Shown here: one piece after another, positions 1 through 6,701 of the stretch
Position numbering within the stretch: position 1 is the first letter of the stretch
Layout: each line of letters begins with the position of its first letter
Source of the DNA: Chryseobacterium caseinilyticum
GTDB taxonomy: Bacteria > Bacteroidota > Bacteroidia > Flavobacteriales > Weeksellaceae
Reading direction: 5' to 3'
Length of the DNA stretch: 64,000 nt
NCBI RefSeq assembly: GCF_014837145.1
Contig: NZ_JACYFS010000004.1
Location: 248,001 to 312,000 of the forward strand
Notes under the pieces: model-generated
The model's database searches: none
Seen by the model: the letters and a program-made list of their open reading frames with translations, nothing else
Told to the model about the DNA's origin: nothing
Translations under genes and position numbers: made by a program

Positions 1-503
1 TTGAGCATCGTTTTTACAAAATTCTTGCTGAACTCTGAATATAACCAAGAAGTCCGAAGAATAACTGTTTTAGGATTGTTCTCTAAAGCCAGCTCCTCAC
101 CTTCTCTTTTAGATGCACCATAAACACCTATTGGACTTGTAAAATCCTCTTCAGAATAATCCAAATTCGTTTCGCCATCAAAAACATAATCCGTAGAAAC
201 GTGAATGAGTGTCGTTTTGTATTCTTTACAAACTTCTGCTAAATTCCCTACCGCGACCGCATTTACAGCGTAAGCTTTTTCTTCCTCCTGTTCAGCTAAA
301 TCTACTGCAGTGTATGCCGAAGCGTTGATGCAGAATTCAGGTTTATTATCATAGAAAAAATCGTCGATCTGATCTTTATCTGTAATATCTAAAGCTTTTG
401 AGTCTGTAAAAATAAATTCATACTTACTTTCAAAATCGAAAGCGAGTTTTCTGATACAGCTTCCTAATTGTCCGTTTCCGCCAATGACTGCGATTTTTTT
501 CAT
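1..503 (-). CDS. rfbD: dTDP-4-dehydrorhamnose reductase, 3'-truncated by window edge
   Basis: Reduces dTDP-4-dehydro-L-rhamnose to dTDP-L-rhamnose with NAD(P)H, a cytoplasmic step supplying rhamnose for surface polysaccharide. I translated it by hand from an ATG whose complement ends at 503; about 167 N-terminal residues are visible and the C-terminus lies left of base 1. Visible signatures are the N-terminal dinucleotide fold (KKIAVIGGNGQLGS), the segment INASAYTAVD, the STDYVFDG motif and the catalytic Y-x-x-x-K as YGASK. This is the short-chain dehydrogenase fold of RmlD/RfbD. It lies one base past the thioesterase stop and could be co-transcribed with it. It fits the exopolysaccharide genes further upstream, though they are separated by the bamA block. 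Confidence 0.9.
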   Translation of the reverse strand, partial: MKKIAVIGGNGQLGSCIRKLAFDFESKYEFIFTDSKALDITDKDQIDDFFYDNKPEFCINASAYTAVDLAEQEEEKAYAVNAVAVGNLAEVCKEYKTTLIHVSTDYVFDGETNLDYSEEDFTSPIGVYGASKREGEELALENNPKTVILRTSWLYSEFSKNFVKTML

Positions 504-504
504 A

Positions 505-990
505 CTAAGAATTTTTTGCGTTTTGTGATCTTAAAAATTTTACTCTCGCCTGGAAATCTTTCTGCTCAAGATCAACAAAGAATTTACCGAATGTTTCGAT
601 GATTTCCGGAGGATGTGTTTCTGATCTTCTGGTTTTCATATTAAAATAAATCACCGTGACCCACATCACTGCGTGAATAGTTTTCTCATCAGGACTTTTC
701 ATCAGAATCTCAACTTTTGCCGTACGCTCATTGATTTCTATGGTTTTACTGCTGATCACCACCTGATGATTGTAACGGACTTCTCTGAGATAAGCAATTT
801 CGTTCTGAACCGTAATCCATGTACAGCCTGTTTTTTTGGTGTATTCTTCATAGGTAAAGCCATAGTAAGTTTCTACATGATCTTCTCTGGCATTAAACAT
901 ATAATCCAGATATTTCACGTTATTCAGATGACCTATCGGATCACAGTCGCTGAATCTGACTTTTACCGTTGTTGTGACTTCTTTTTCCAT
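505..990 (-). CDS. Acyl-CoA thioesterase, 4HBT hot-dog family
   Basis: A 161-residue single hot-dog protein of the YbgC/FcbC (4-hydroxybenzoyl-CoA thioesterase) type, expected to hydrolyse acyl-CoA or acyl-ACP thioesters in the cytoplasm. The family signature is at the N-terminus: VRFSDCDPIGHLNN (residues 11-24), with Asp17 as the likely catalytic acid next to the DP-x-GH turn, then NVKYLDYM. Length is normal for the family. The substrate cannot be read from sequence. The gene sits between a terminator (1001-1035) and rfbD. It is clearly distinct from the second 4HBT protein at 42397 in the pigment cluster, which has the NETDPLGIVWHGHY form. Confidence 0.82.
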   Translation of the reverse strand: MEKEVTTTVKVRFSDCDPIGHLNNVKYLDYMFNAREDHVETYYGFTYEEYTKKTGCTWITVQNEIAYLREVRYNHQVVISSKTIEINERTAKVEILMKSPDEKTIHAVMWVTVIYFNMKTRRSETHPPEIIETFGKFFVDLEQKDFQARVKFLRSQNAKNS

Positions 991-1000
991 GGTACAAAAA

Positions 1001-1035
1001 TAAAAAAACCACCTTTAATAAAGAATAAAGGTGGT
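1001..1035 (-). terminator. Rho-independent terminator after ompH
   Basis: A 10-bp perfect stem (1008-1017 with 1026-1035, 8-nt loop) is followed on the minus strand by a run of seven T (complement of 1002-1008). It lies 22 bases past the ompH stop, so it should end the DUF6089-uppS-bamA-ompH transcript before the thioesterase gene. Confidence 0.82.
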
Positions 1036-1056
1036 GATTATTATTTGGAATTAAAA

Positions 1057-1560
1057 TTATTTAATCGCCAATTCTTTTTTTACAGCATCTGTAATGTCTG
1101 CACCGTTTTTGTAAACCAATGAAGTAGAGTTACCGTCTAATACAAACTCGTAACCTCCAGCTTTAGATACTTTCTCGATCGCAGTGTTTAATTTTGCCTC
1201 GATTGGGTTGAAAGCTGCGTCCTGCTTAGCCTGAAGATCTTTCTGAGCTTTTTGCTGCATTCCAGTGATCTCGTCCTGAAGTTTCTTCATTTCGTCACCT
1301 CTCAATTTGTTTTCAGCTTCAGTTTTAGTCTGAGCTTCTTTCATATAAAGATCATACTTAGTCTGAGCTGCTTCCATTTTTTTCTTGATTTCAGCTTCTT
1401 TGGTATCTGCAAAAGCTTTAAGATCTGTATCCGCTTTCTTTTTTTCCGGCATTGCATTAAGCACTCCGAATACATCTAAAGTAGCAACTTTTTGCGCTTT
1501 AGCCATTCCGAAAGAGGCCATCATCAATATCGCTGCAAATAATACACTTAATTTTTTCAT
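1057..1560 (-). CDS. OmpH/Skp family periplasmic chaperone
   Basis: A 167-residue exported protein of the OmpH/Skp family, which hold unfolded outer-membrane proteins in the periplasm and hand them to BamA. It has a signal peptide (MKKLSVLFAAILMMASFGMAKA, cleavage near residue 22), then KVATLDVFGVLNAMPE, the Skp-type start of the core, and a long charged helical region (about residues 45-120) rich in Lys, Glu, Ala and Gln, as in the coiled-coil tentacles of Skp. It is the second of two ompH paralogues downstream of bamA. It also has its own consensus promoter in the 74-bp gap, so it may be made in excess of the rest of the operon. Confidence 0.9.
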   Translation of the reverse strand: MKKLSVLFAAILMMASFGMAKAQKVATLDVFGVLNAMPEKKKADTDLKAFADTKEAEIKKKMEAAQTKYDLYMKEAQTKTEAENKLRGDEMKKLQDEITGMQQKAQKDLQAKQDAAFNPIEAKLNTAIEKVSKAGGYEFVLDGNSTSLVYKNGADITDAVKKELAIK

Positions 1561-1598
1561 AATAGGTAAATAGATAATTTTTGTTTTTTCTTTGATTG

Positions 1599-1627
1599 CA
1601 AAAATAGTAAAAAGTTAATTACCGCAA
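1599..1627 (-). promoter_or_regulatory. Bacteroidetes-type promoter for the second ompH gene
   Basis: Read on the minus strand this is TTG (complement of 1625-1627), an 18-nt spacer, and TATTTTTG (complement of 1599-1606), a full match to the Bacteroidetes consensus TTG-N(17-23)-TAnnTTTG. The ATG is about 38 nt further downstream. The element lies inside the operon. Confidence 0.7.
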
Positions 1628-1634
1628 TCAGAAT

Positions 1635-2174
1635 TTATTTTTTGCTCTTTTTTTCTTTGTCTGATCCTTTTAAAAGTATATCTAAAACTTTATCAGTGTA
1701 GTCATATCTCTTCTGCAGGAAAATAACATTGTTGTCTGTTTTATCAAGAACCATGCCCAGTCCGTTTTTTTCAGACATTCTCTGGATTGCCGCCCAGATC
1801 TGATCCTGAAAAGGTGTCATCAAATTGGCTCTCAACTTACTTATTTCACCAGTAGAACCAAATCTTAAACTTGTAGTGGTCTTAATATTTTTTTCTAAAT
1901 CTAAAACTTCCTTTTCACGAAGTCTCAGCTGATCACCAATCAATAAAACTTTTTCGTTTTCAAAAGCTGATCTTTTCTTTTCATATTCAGACTGCTGACT
2001 TTGCAGTTCGTTCTGCCAGGTATCAATCTGGGAATTTAATCTTGCTTCAGCTTCTTTGTATTGAGGAAGCATACCCAAGATATATTCAGTATCTACAACA
2101 CCTATTTTCTGAGCATTCACAAATGAAAATGCAGAAAAAACGAAAAGAAAAATAAAAGCTTTTAAAGTTTTCAT
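1635..2174 (-). CDS. OmpH/Skp family periplasmic chaperone
   Basis: A 179-residue protein, first of two adjacent OmpH/Skp paralogues and directly downstream of bamA. I chose the internal Met as start because it opens a proper signal peptide (MKTLKAFIFLFVFSAFSFVNA) with cleavage before QKIGVVDTEYIL; the longer reading frame only adds a tail overlapping bamA. The mature part has the Skp-like DTEYILGMLPQY start, a helical charged middle (about 45-115) with heptad character, and a C-terminal strand region. The last residues are strongly basic (KEKKSKK). Expected to work in the periplasm as a holdase for outer-membrane proteins. Confidence 0.88.
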   Translation of the reverse strand: MKTLKAFIFLFVFSAFSFVNAQKIGVVDTEYILGMLPQYKEAEARLNSQIDTWQNELQSQQSEYEKKRSAFENEKVLLIGDQLRLREKEVLDLEKNIKTTTSLRFGSTGEISKLRANLMTPFQDQIWAAIQRMSEKNGLGMVLDKTDNNVIFLQKRYDYTDKVLDILLKGSDKEKKSKK

Positions 2175-2176
2175 AA

Positions 2177-4714
2177 TTATAAAGATTGGTTCATTAAGAA
2201 GTGTGTTTTCCAACCTGCAGGCTCTGTTCCTAATACTGTTCTGTCGAAACCGTATGCGAAGTCAAAACCAATTAAACCAAAGGCTCCCATGTACACTCTT
2301 ACCCCTACACCAACTGATCTTTTCAGCTGAAAAGGGTTGTAGCCCTGCCAAGAGTTCCAAACGTTACCACCTTCAGCAAAAGTCAATGCATAGATTTTCG
2401 CTGTCTGGCTCATTGAGATTGGATATCTTAACTCTAACGTAAATCTGTTGTAAATAGTACCTCCACCTGTCGGCGTAATATCATCTAATGTTCCACCATA
2501 AGTAGAAGCATTTTCATAACCTCTCAATGGAATAAGCTCTCTACCATCGAATCTACCTCCGAAAAGACCGGTTCCACCTACATAGAATCTTTCAAACGGC
2601 GGCGCTCCCAATGCTTTGTCGTATCCATCCATAAAGCCCATTTCTGCAGAAGATCTCAAGACAAGTTTGCCAAGAACTTCGTTGTAAACATCAGCTTTGA
2701 ATTTAATTTTATAAAACTCCATCCACTTATACTTTTCCACAGGCGACATTGAAGAGTAATTCCTGTCTCTGAAAAGTGAATATGGCGGTGTAAATTTTCC
2801 AGACAATTCAATATTTGAACCCGTTGTTGGGAAAATCGGATCTATACCTGCCGAGTTTCTGCTTAACCCAACATTTACGCTTAAGTTATTTGCATTACCG
2901 TATAATTCTGTAGATGTACCGAATTCAAAAGGATAATTGCTGAAATTATACTTCTGGAACTGAAGACCTGTGTACAGTGAGAAATAATCATCCGGCCATC
3001 TTAGAAGTCTGTTTAGACCTACTGATGCCGAGAAAATATTTAATCTCTGATCCGGACCGTTGTATTGGCTGTAATTTACTCGCGAGTTATTTAAGCTTAC
3101 AGAAAGTGCTGTTGGTTTTGTCCCGAACAACCATGGCTCTGTAAATGAAATACCGTAATTCTGGAAATACTGACCAGCCTGAGCCTGAATAGACAATGTT
3201 TGTCCATCACCCTGAGGTACCGGTCTGAAGTCTTTAAATTTAAGAAAATTTCTCAGTGAGAAGTTATTAAATGTAAGACCTAAAGTACCGATGAAACTGT
3301 TACCACCGTAACCGGCCTGAAGCTGAACCTGTGATGATCCTTTTTCAACCAATTTCCAGTTTAAGTCAACAGTATTGTCCTGTTGGTTTGGGTTGATATC
3401 CTGACCGATCTGTTGAGGATCGAAAAATGACATCCCCGCCAAATCGAAATACGTTCTTTTAATTTCAGATTTTTTGAAAAGCTCACCCGGTTTAGTTCTT
3501 AGCGAACGAAGAATAACATGATCATGCGTGGTTACGTTTCCTTCCCAAGTCACACGGTTCCAGGTAGCCTGCTCACCTTCAGTGATACGGATTTCAAGAT
3601 TTACAGAATCTCCATTCACCGATTTTTCTACCGGAGTAACGGTTGAGAAAAGGTAACCGTTGTTCATGTAATTCGACTTGATATCAGAATCATCTTCTTT
3701 ACCACCGTCTTCACCAACTTTTTTGTTGAAACCTACTGCATCGTAGATATCACCTTTTTTGTACCCAAGAATTCTCTGAAGATATTCTGTAGGATACACT
3801 GTATTTCCGGTAAAAGTAATATCACCGATATAATATTTTTTACCTTCCGTAAGTTTTACGTTGATTTCGTAATTATTTTTTTTATTTCTCCAAACAGAAT
3901 CTGAAACGATTTTTGCATCTCTGTATCCCAAAGAGTTGTAGTAATTCACAAGACTTTGTTTGTCTTCCTGATACTTTTCTTCGATGAATTTAGACGATTT
4001 CAGAATACCTCCGATACCGAATCTTTTTTGTTTGGTTTCTTTGAATGCTTTTTTTCTAAGTTTAGCATCGGTAACGTTTTCGTTCCCTTCAAACTCGATG
4101 TGACTGATCTTAATTCTCTTGCCTTTGTCGATATTGATCGTCCAGTCTACCATATTCGGGTCGTTGGCATTCACTTTATCCTGAATGCTAATGCTTGCGT
4201 CTGCAAAACCTTTCTTCACATAATCTTTAGGAATATTGGTTTTAAGACTTGAAACAAGGTTCTGGGTAATCTTCGTTCCCGGCTTCAGATTGTTGTCTTT
4301 TGCCAGTTTTTCGTTCTTGGATTTACCAATCCCTTTTCCTGTAAATTTAACTTCTCCAAGCTCTTTAAGATCCTGAAGATAAAATTTTAAAACTACAGTT
4401 TGTCCTTCAATGCTCTCTACATACACCTCCACTTCAGAAAAAGACTGTGTGTCCCAAAGCTTTTTGATCCCATTACTGATCTTTTGCCCCGGAATGTCTA
4501 CAATCTCTCCTTTTGACAGACCTGTAAATCTCAGAATCTGAGCAGGTGTGTATTTTTTTACCCCATCCACAACAATATCTTTAAGAGTATAAGCTCCCTG
4601 CTGATTATCTGCCAGTATGCTTGTGTTTACAGCGGTACTGTCCTGTGGTGTTACTTGTCCATAAAAATGTGCAGAAGCCGCAAACATAATGATGGGTAAT
4701 AATCTAAACTTCAT
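2177..4714 (-). CDS. bamA: Outer-membrane protein assembly factor BamA
   Basis: Central subunit of the BAM complex, inserting beta-barrel proteins into the outer membrane. The start MKFRLLPIIMFAASAHFYGQ gives a signal peptide; the open frame extends 58 codons further upstream but that part overlaps uppS in another frame. The 845-residue protein has an N-terminal run of POTRA domains (for example GELGEVKFTGKGIGKS, IKISHIEFEGNENV, KYYIGDITFTGNTVYPTEYL) and a C-terminal Omp85 barrel beginning near QVQLQAGYGGNSFIGTLGL. The Omp85 core motif appears as PLRGYENAS, close to the usual RGF/Y loop. Flanked by uppS upstream and ompH genes downstream, the normal order in flavobacteria. The stop is only two bases from the next start. 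Confidence 0.97.
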   Translation of the reverse strand: MKFRLLPIIMFAASAHFYGQVTPQDSTAVNTSILADNQQGAYTLKDIVVDGVKKYTPAQILRFTGLSKGEIVDIPGQKISNGIKKLWDTQSFSEVEVYVESIEGQTVVLKFYLQDLKELGEVKFTGKGIGKSKNEKLAKDNNLKPGTKITQNLVSSLKTNIPKDYVKKGFADASISIQDKVNANDPNMVDWTINIDKGKRIKISHIEFEGNENVTDAKLRKKAFKETKQKRFGIGGILKSSKFIEEKYQEDKQSLVNYYNSLGYRDAKIVSDSVWRNKKNNYEINVKLTEGKKYYIGDITFTGNTVYPTEYLQRILGYKKGDIYDAVGFNKKVGEDGGKEDDSDIKSNYMNNGYLFSTVTPVEKSVNGDSVNLEIRITEGEQATWNRVTWEGNVTTHDHVILRSLRTKPGELFKKSEIKRTYFDLAGMSFFDPQQIGQDINPNQQDNTVDLNWKLVEKGSSQVQLQAGYGGNSFIGTLGLTFNNFSLRNFLKFKDFRPVPQGDGQTLSIQAQAGQYFQNYGISFTEPWLFGTKPTALSVSLNNSRVNYSQYNGPDQRLNIFSASVGLNRLLRWPDDYFSLYTGLQFQKYNFSNYPFEFGTSTELYGNANNLSVNVGLSRNSAGIDPIFPTTGSNIELSGKFTPPYSLFRDRNYSSMSPVEKYKWMEFYKIKFKADVYNEVLGKLVLRSSAEMGFMDGYDKALGAPPFERFYVGGTGLFGGRFDGRELIPLRGYENASTYGGTLDDITPTGGGTIYNRFTLELRYPISMSQTAKIYALTFAEGGNVWNSWQGYNPFQLKRSVGVGVRVYMGAFGLIGFDFAYGFDRTVLGTEPAGWKTHFLMNQSL

Positions 4715-4743
4715 TTTATCGTAGTCTTTCTTTTCTAAAAAAT

Positions 4744-5493
4744 TTACTGGATTTTGATTTGTTCTCCCGTGAGACCATATCTTCTTTCTTTGTTTTGATA
4801 ATTTACAATACACTGAAAGAATACATCTTTTGTAAAATCTGGCCAGAGAATATCGAGGAACTGTAGCTCTGCATAAGCGATTTGCCAAAGCAGGAAGTTG
4901 CTGATGCGCACTTCACCACTTGTTCTGATCAACAAATCTACAGGAGGGATATTTTTTGTATATAAGTAATTTTCGAATAGTTGCTCGTTGATATCTTCAA
5001 CTTCAATTTTTCCTTCTTTTACGTCGTTACCGATTTTCTTTACGGCATTCAGAATTTCTTCCTGAGAGCCATAGCTGATTGCTAAAATCAGATTGCCTTT
5101 GGTATTATCTTTGGTAAGATCTATTACATGCATCAATTGATCTCTAACCAAAGAAGACAGCTTGTCTACATTACCAATAACGTGCAAACGCAGACCTTTG
5201 GTAAAAATCTCCTCAGCTTCCAAAAGCAGCGTTTCGGTAAGAAGATTCATCAGGGTACTGACTTCCTCTTCAGGACGGTTCCAGTTTTCTGATGAGAACG
5301 TGTACAGCGTGAGGTAAGGAATATGAACTTCATTACATGCGTTAATTGCATTTCTTACAGCATCGATGGCATTTTTATGGCCAAATGTTCTTTCTTCACC
5401 CCGGGATTTTGCCCATCTGCCGTTACCATCCATGATGATTGCAACGTGCTGTGGTAATTTTTCGGGGTCTATTTTATCTTTAATCAACGACAT
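4744..5493 (-). CDS. uppS: Undecaprenyl diphosphate synthase (isoprenyl transferase)
   Basis: Adds isopentenyl units in cis configuration to farnesyl diphosphate to make the C55 lipid carrier for peptidoglycan and surface polysaccharide. The 249-residue protein shows the UppS hallmarks: HVAIIMDGNGRWAK with the catalytic Asp, RTFGHKNAID, LTLYTFSSENWNRP, and the C-terminal LLIRTSGEVRISNFLLWQIAYAEL. The motif usually written SGExRLSNF is complete apart from conservative changes. It starts five bases after the DUF6089 stop and is followed by bamA after 29 bases, so it is almost certainly in the same transcript. It supplies the carrier used by the WecA-like enzyme at 10070. Confidence 0.96.
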   Translation of the reverse strand: MSLIKDKIDPEKLPQHVAIIMDGNGRWAKSRGEERTFGHKNAIDAVRNAINACNEVHIPYLTLYTFSSENWNRPEEEVSTLMNLLTETLLLEAEEIFTKGLRLHVIGNVDKLSSLVRDQLMHVIDLTKDNTKGNLILAISYGSQEEILNAVKKIGNDVKEGKIEVEDINEQLFENYLYTKNIPPVDLLIRTSGEVRISNFLLWQIAYAELQFLDILWPDFTKDVFFQCIVNYQNKERRYGLTGEQIKIQ

Positions 5494-5498
5494 AATAA

Positions 5499-6392
5499 TT
5501 AATCACAATAACAAGGAGGTCTTCCGAATGAGTAGGTAAGACCAAGGCTGAAGGTATTCAACCAATCTCTTGATTCACCGTCACCTACATTTCTGGTTCT
5601 GATGAATTCTGCTTCTCTTTCTTTGGAAACAATAAAATAATTCCCTGTCTCAAGCAATGATCCTCCTGTAGAAGGGCTCAAAATTTCTGCATTATAGCTT
5701 GAGTTCACATCTGTTCTGAGAACCTTACTGTGATCTAACTGATCTGTTACAGCAAGTCTGAAAGTTGCTTCTGCAAAAACTGCCCATCCGTGGTTGAATT
5801 TATATTTCAAACCAACACCAAACGGTACAATAGGTGCTATTTTTTTTCCTAAGGAATAATCTACGGTAGTTACAAAATCAAGCTCATCAATCGGCGCCTG
5901 AGCCACTCCGTTGGCATCTCTTCTGTAATCGTGTCTCACAGTGGCTTTAGGAGCATCAAACATAATCCCTCCGAAACCGGCAAAAACATATGGACTCAAC
6001 ATACTCATCTGCTCGTTGTTTACAGGGAAAAGGTTGTATTCAAAAAGCAAACTTGCTTCGTAGATATCATTCTTCCCAAAAGAATTACGGTTTCTTCTGT
6101 ATTCTTCTTTTGCAGCCTTATCGCTGAACTGTACCTGGTTGTAACCAACGTCTAATCTTACAGTCTGATAAGGATTAAAATTAAATCTGTATAATAAACC
6201 ACCATAAAAAGGAAATCCCCATTCAGAGGCTCTGTCTAAATCCAGAGGTTTTTGCAGGATATAATTTGTTTTGCCGATATCGCCAACAAGATTACTCATC
6301 CCCAATCGAATTCCCAATTCGTTTCTTTGAGCTTTCACTGATACCATTACGCTAAAAATGGCAAGGAAGCTAAACAATAATTTTTTATTCAT
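5499..6392 (-). CDS. DUF6089 family outer-membrane beta-barrel protein
   Basis: A 297-residue exported protein of a flavobacterial family usually found directly before uppS and bamA. The start MNKKLLFSFLAIFSVMVSVKAQ gives a clear signal peptide; the longer frame adds 15 residues without initiation support. The mature start QRNELGIRLGMSNLVGDIG is typical, followed by alternating aromatic/polar strands (YGGLLYRFNFNPYQTVRLDVGYNQ, LSPYVFAGFGGIMFD, KIAPIVPFGVGLKYKFNHGWAVFAEATFRLAVTD) expected of an outer-membrane barrel. The function is not known; the conserved neighbourhood suggests a link to envelope assembly. A TATATTTG -7-like box lies 43 nt upstream. Confidence 0.82.
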   Translation of the reverse strand: MNKKLLFSFLAIFSVMVSVKAQRNELGIRLGMSNLVGDIGKTNYILQKPLDLDRASEWGFPFYGGLLYRFNFNPYQTVRLDVGYNQVQFSDKAAKEEYRRNRNSFGKNDIYEASLLFEYNLFPVNNEQMSMLSPYVFAGFGGIMFDAPKATVRHDYRRDANGVAQAPIDELDFVTTVDYSLGKKIAPIVPFGVGLKYKFNHGWAVFAEATFRLAVTDQLDHSKVLRTDVNSSYNAEILSPSTGGSLLETGNYFIVSKEREAEFIRTRNVGDGESRDWLNTFSLGLTYSFGRPPCYCD

Positions 6393-6434
6393 AAAAGAAT
6401 ACGGATTTATGGTTATTTTAAAATTTAATTTTTG

Positions 6435-6442
6435 CAAATATA
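6435..6442 (-). promoter_or_regulatory. Putative -7 box upstream of the DUF6089-uppS-bamA operon
   Basis: The complement reads TATATTTG, matching TAnnTTTG, 43 nt before the DUF6089 start. No TTG lies 17-23 nt upstream, so only half of the consensus promoter is present. The gap 6393-6701 is otherwise very AT-rich and has no gene. Confidence 0.35.
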
Positions 6443-6625
6443 AAACATTTTTATATTAATGATAATCTTAATGATTAGTTAAAAATAAACAAAAAAACAT
6501 AATTAATATGTAACTAAACGGCAAAATGTTAAAAATATTCTTTTTATGCTATTTTGCACACGTTTTTAGAAATTTTGAAGGCTCTTTATTTTTTTTATAA
6601 AATCATTAAAATATCAAAATTTTCG

Positions 6626-6662
6626 TGAACCTTTTTTTTCTGAAAAACTGAAAGAAGGTTCA
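6626..6662. terminator. Weak hairpin with T/A runs
   Basis: Arms at 6626-6633 and 6655-6662 are complementary over 8 bp around a loop of about 21 nt that contains T and A runs. It is a second, weaker stop signal beyond the stronger terminator at 6670-6697, or simply AT-rich structure. Confidence 0.3.
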
Positions 6663-6669
6663 ATTTAAA

Positions 6670-6697
6670 AAAATAAAACCCTCAAAAAAGAGGGTCT
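6670..6697 (-). terminator. Rho-independent terminator of the exopolysaccharide operon
   Basis: The stem ACCCTC/GAGGGT (6678-6683 with 6690-6695) is followed on the minus strand by a T-rich run, 7 bases past the wzc-like stop at 6702. It separates the exopolysaccharide genes from the DUF6089-bamA operon. Confidence 0.78.
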
Positions 6698-6701
6698 TAC
6701 T

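Noticed and set aside
995..1002. TATTTTTG box just before the thioesterase start as a promoter
   Set aside because: It is only five bases from the ATG, lies in the T-run of the ompH terminator and has no TTG at the right distance.
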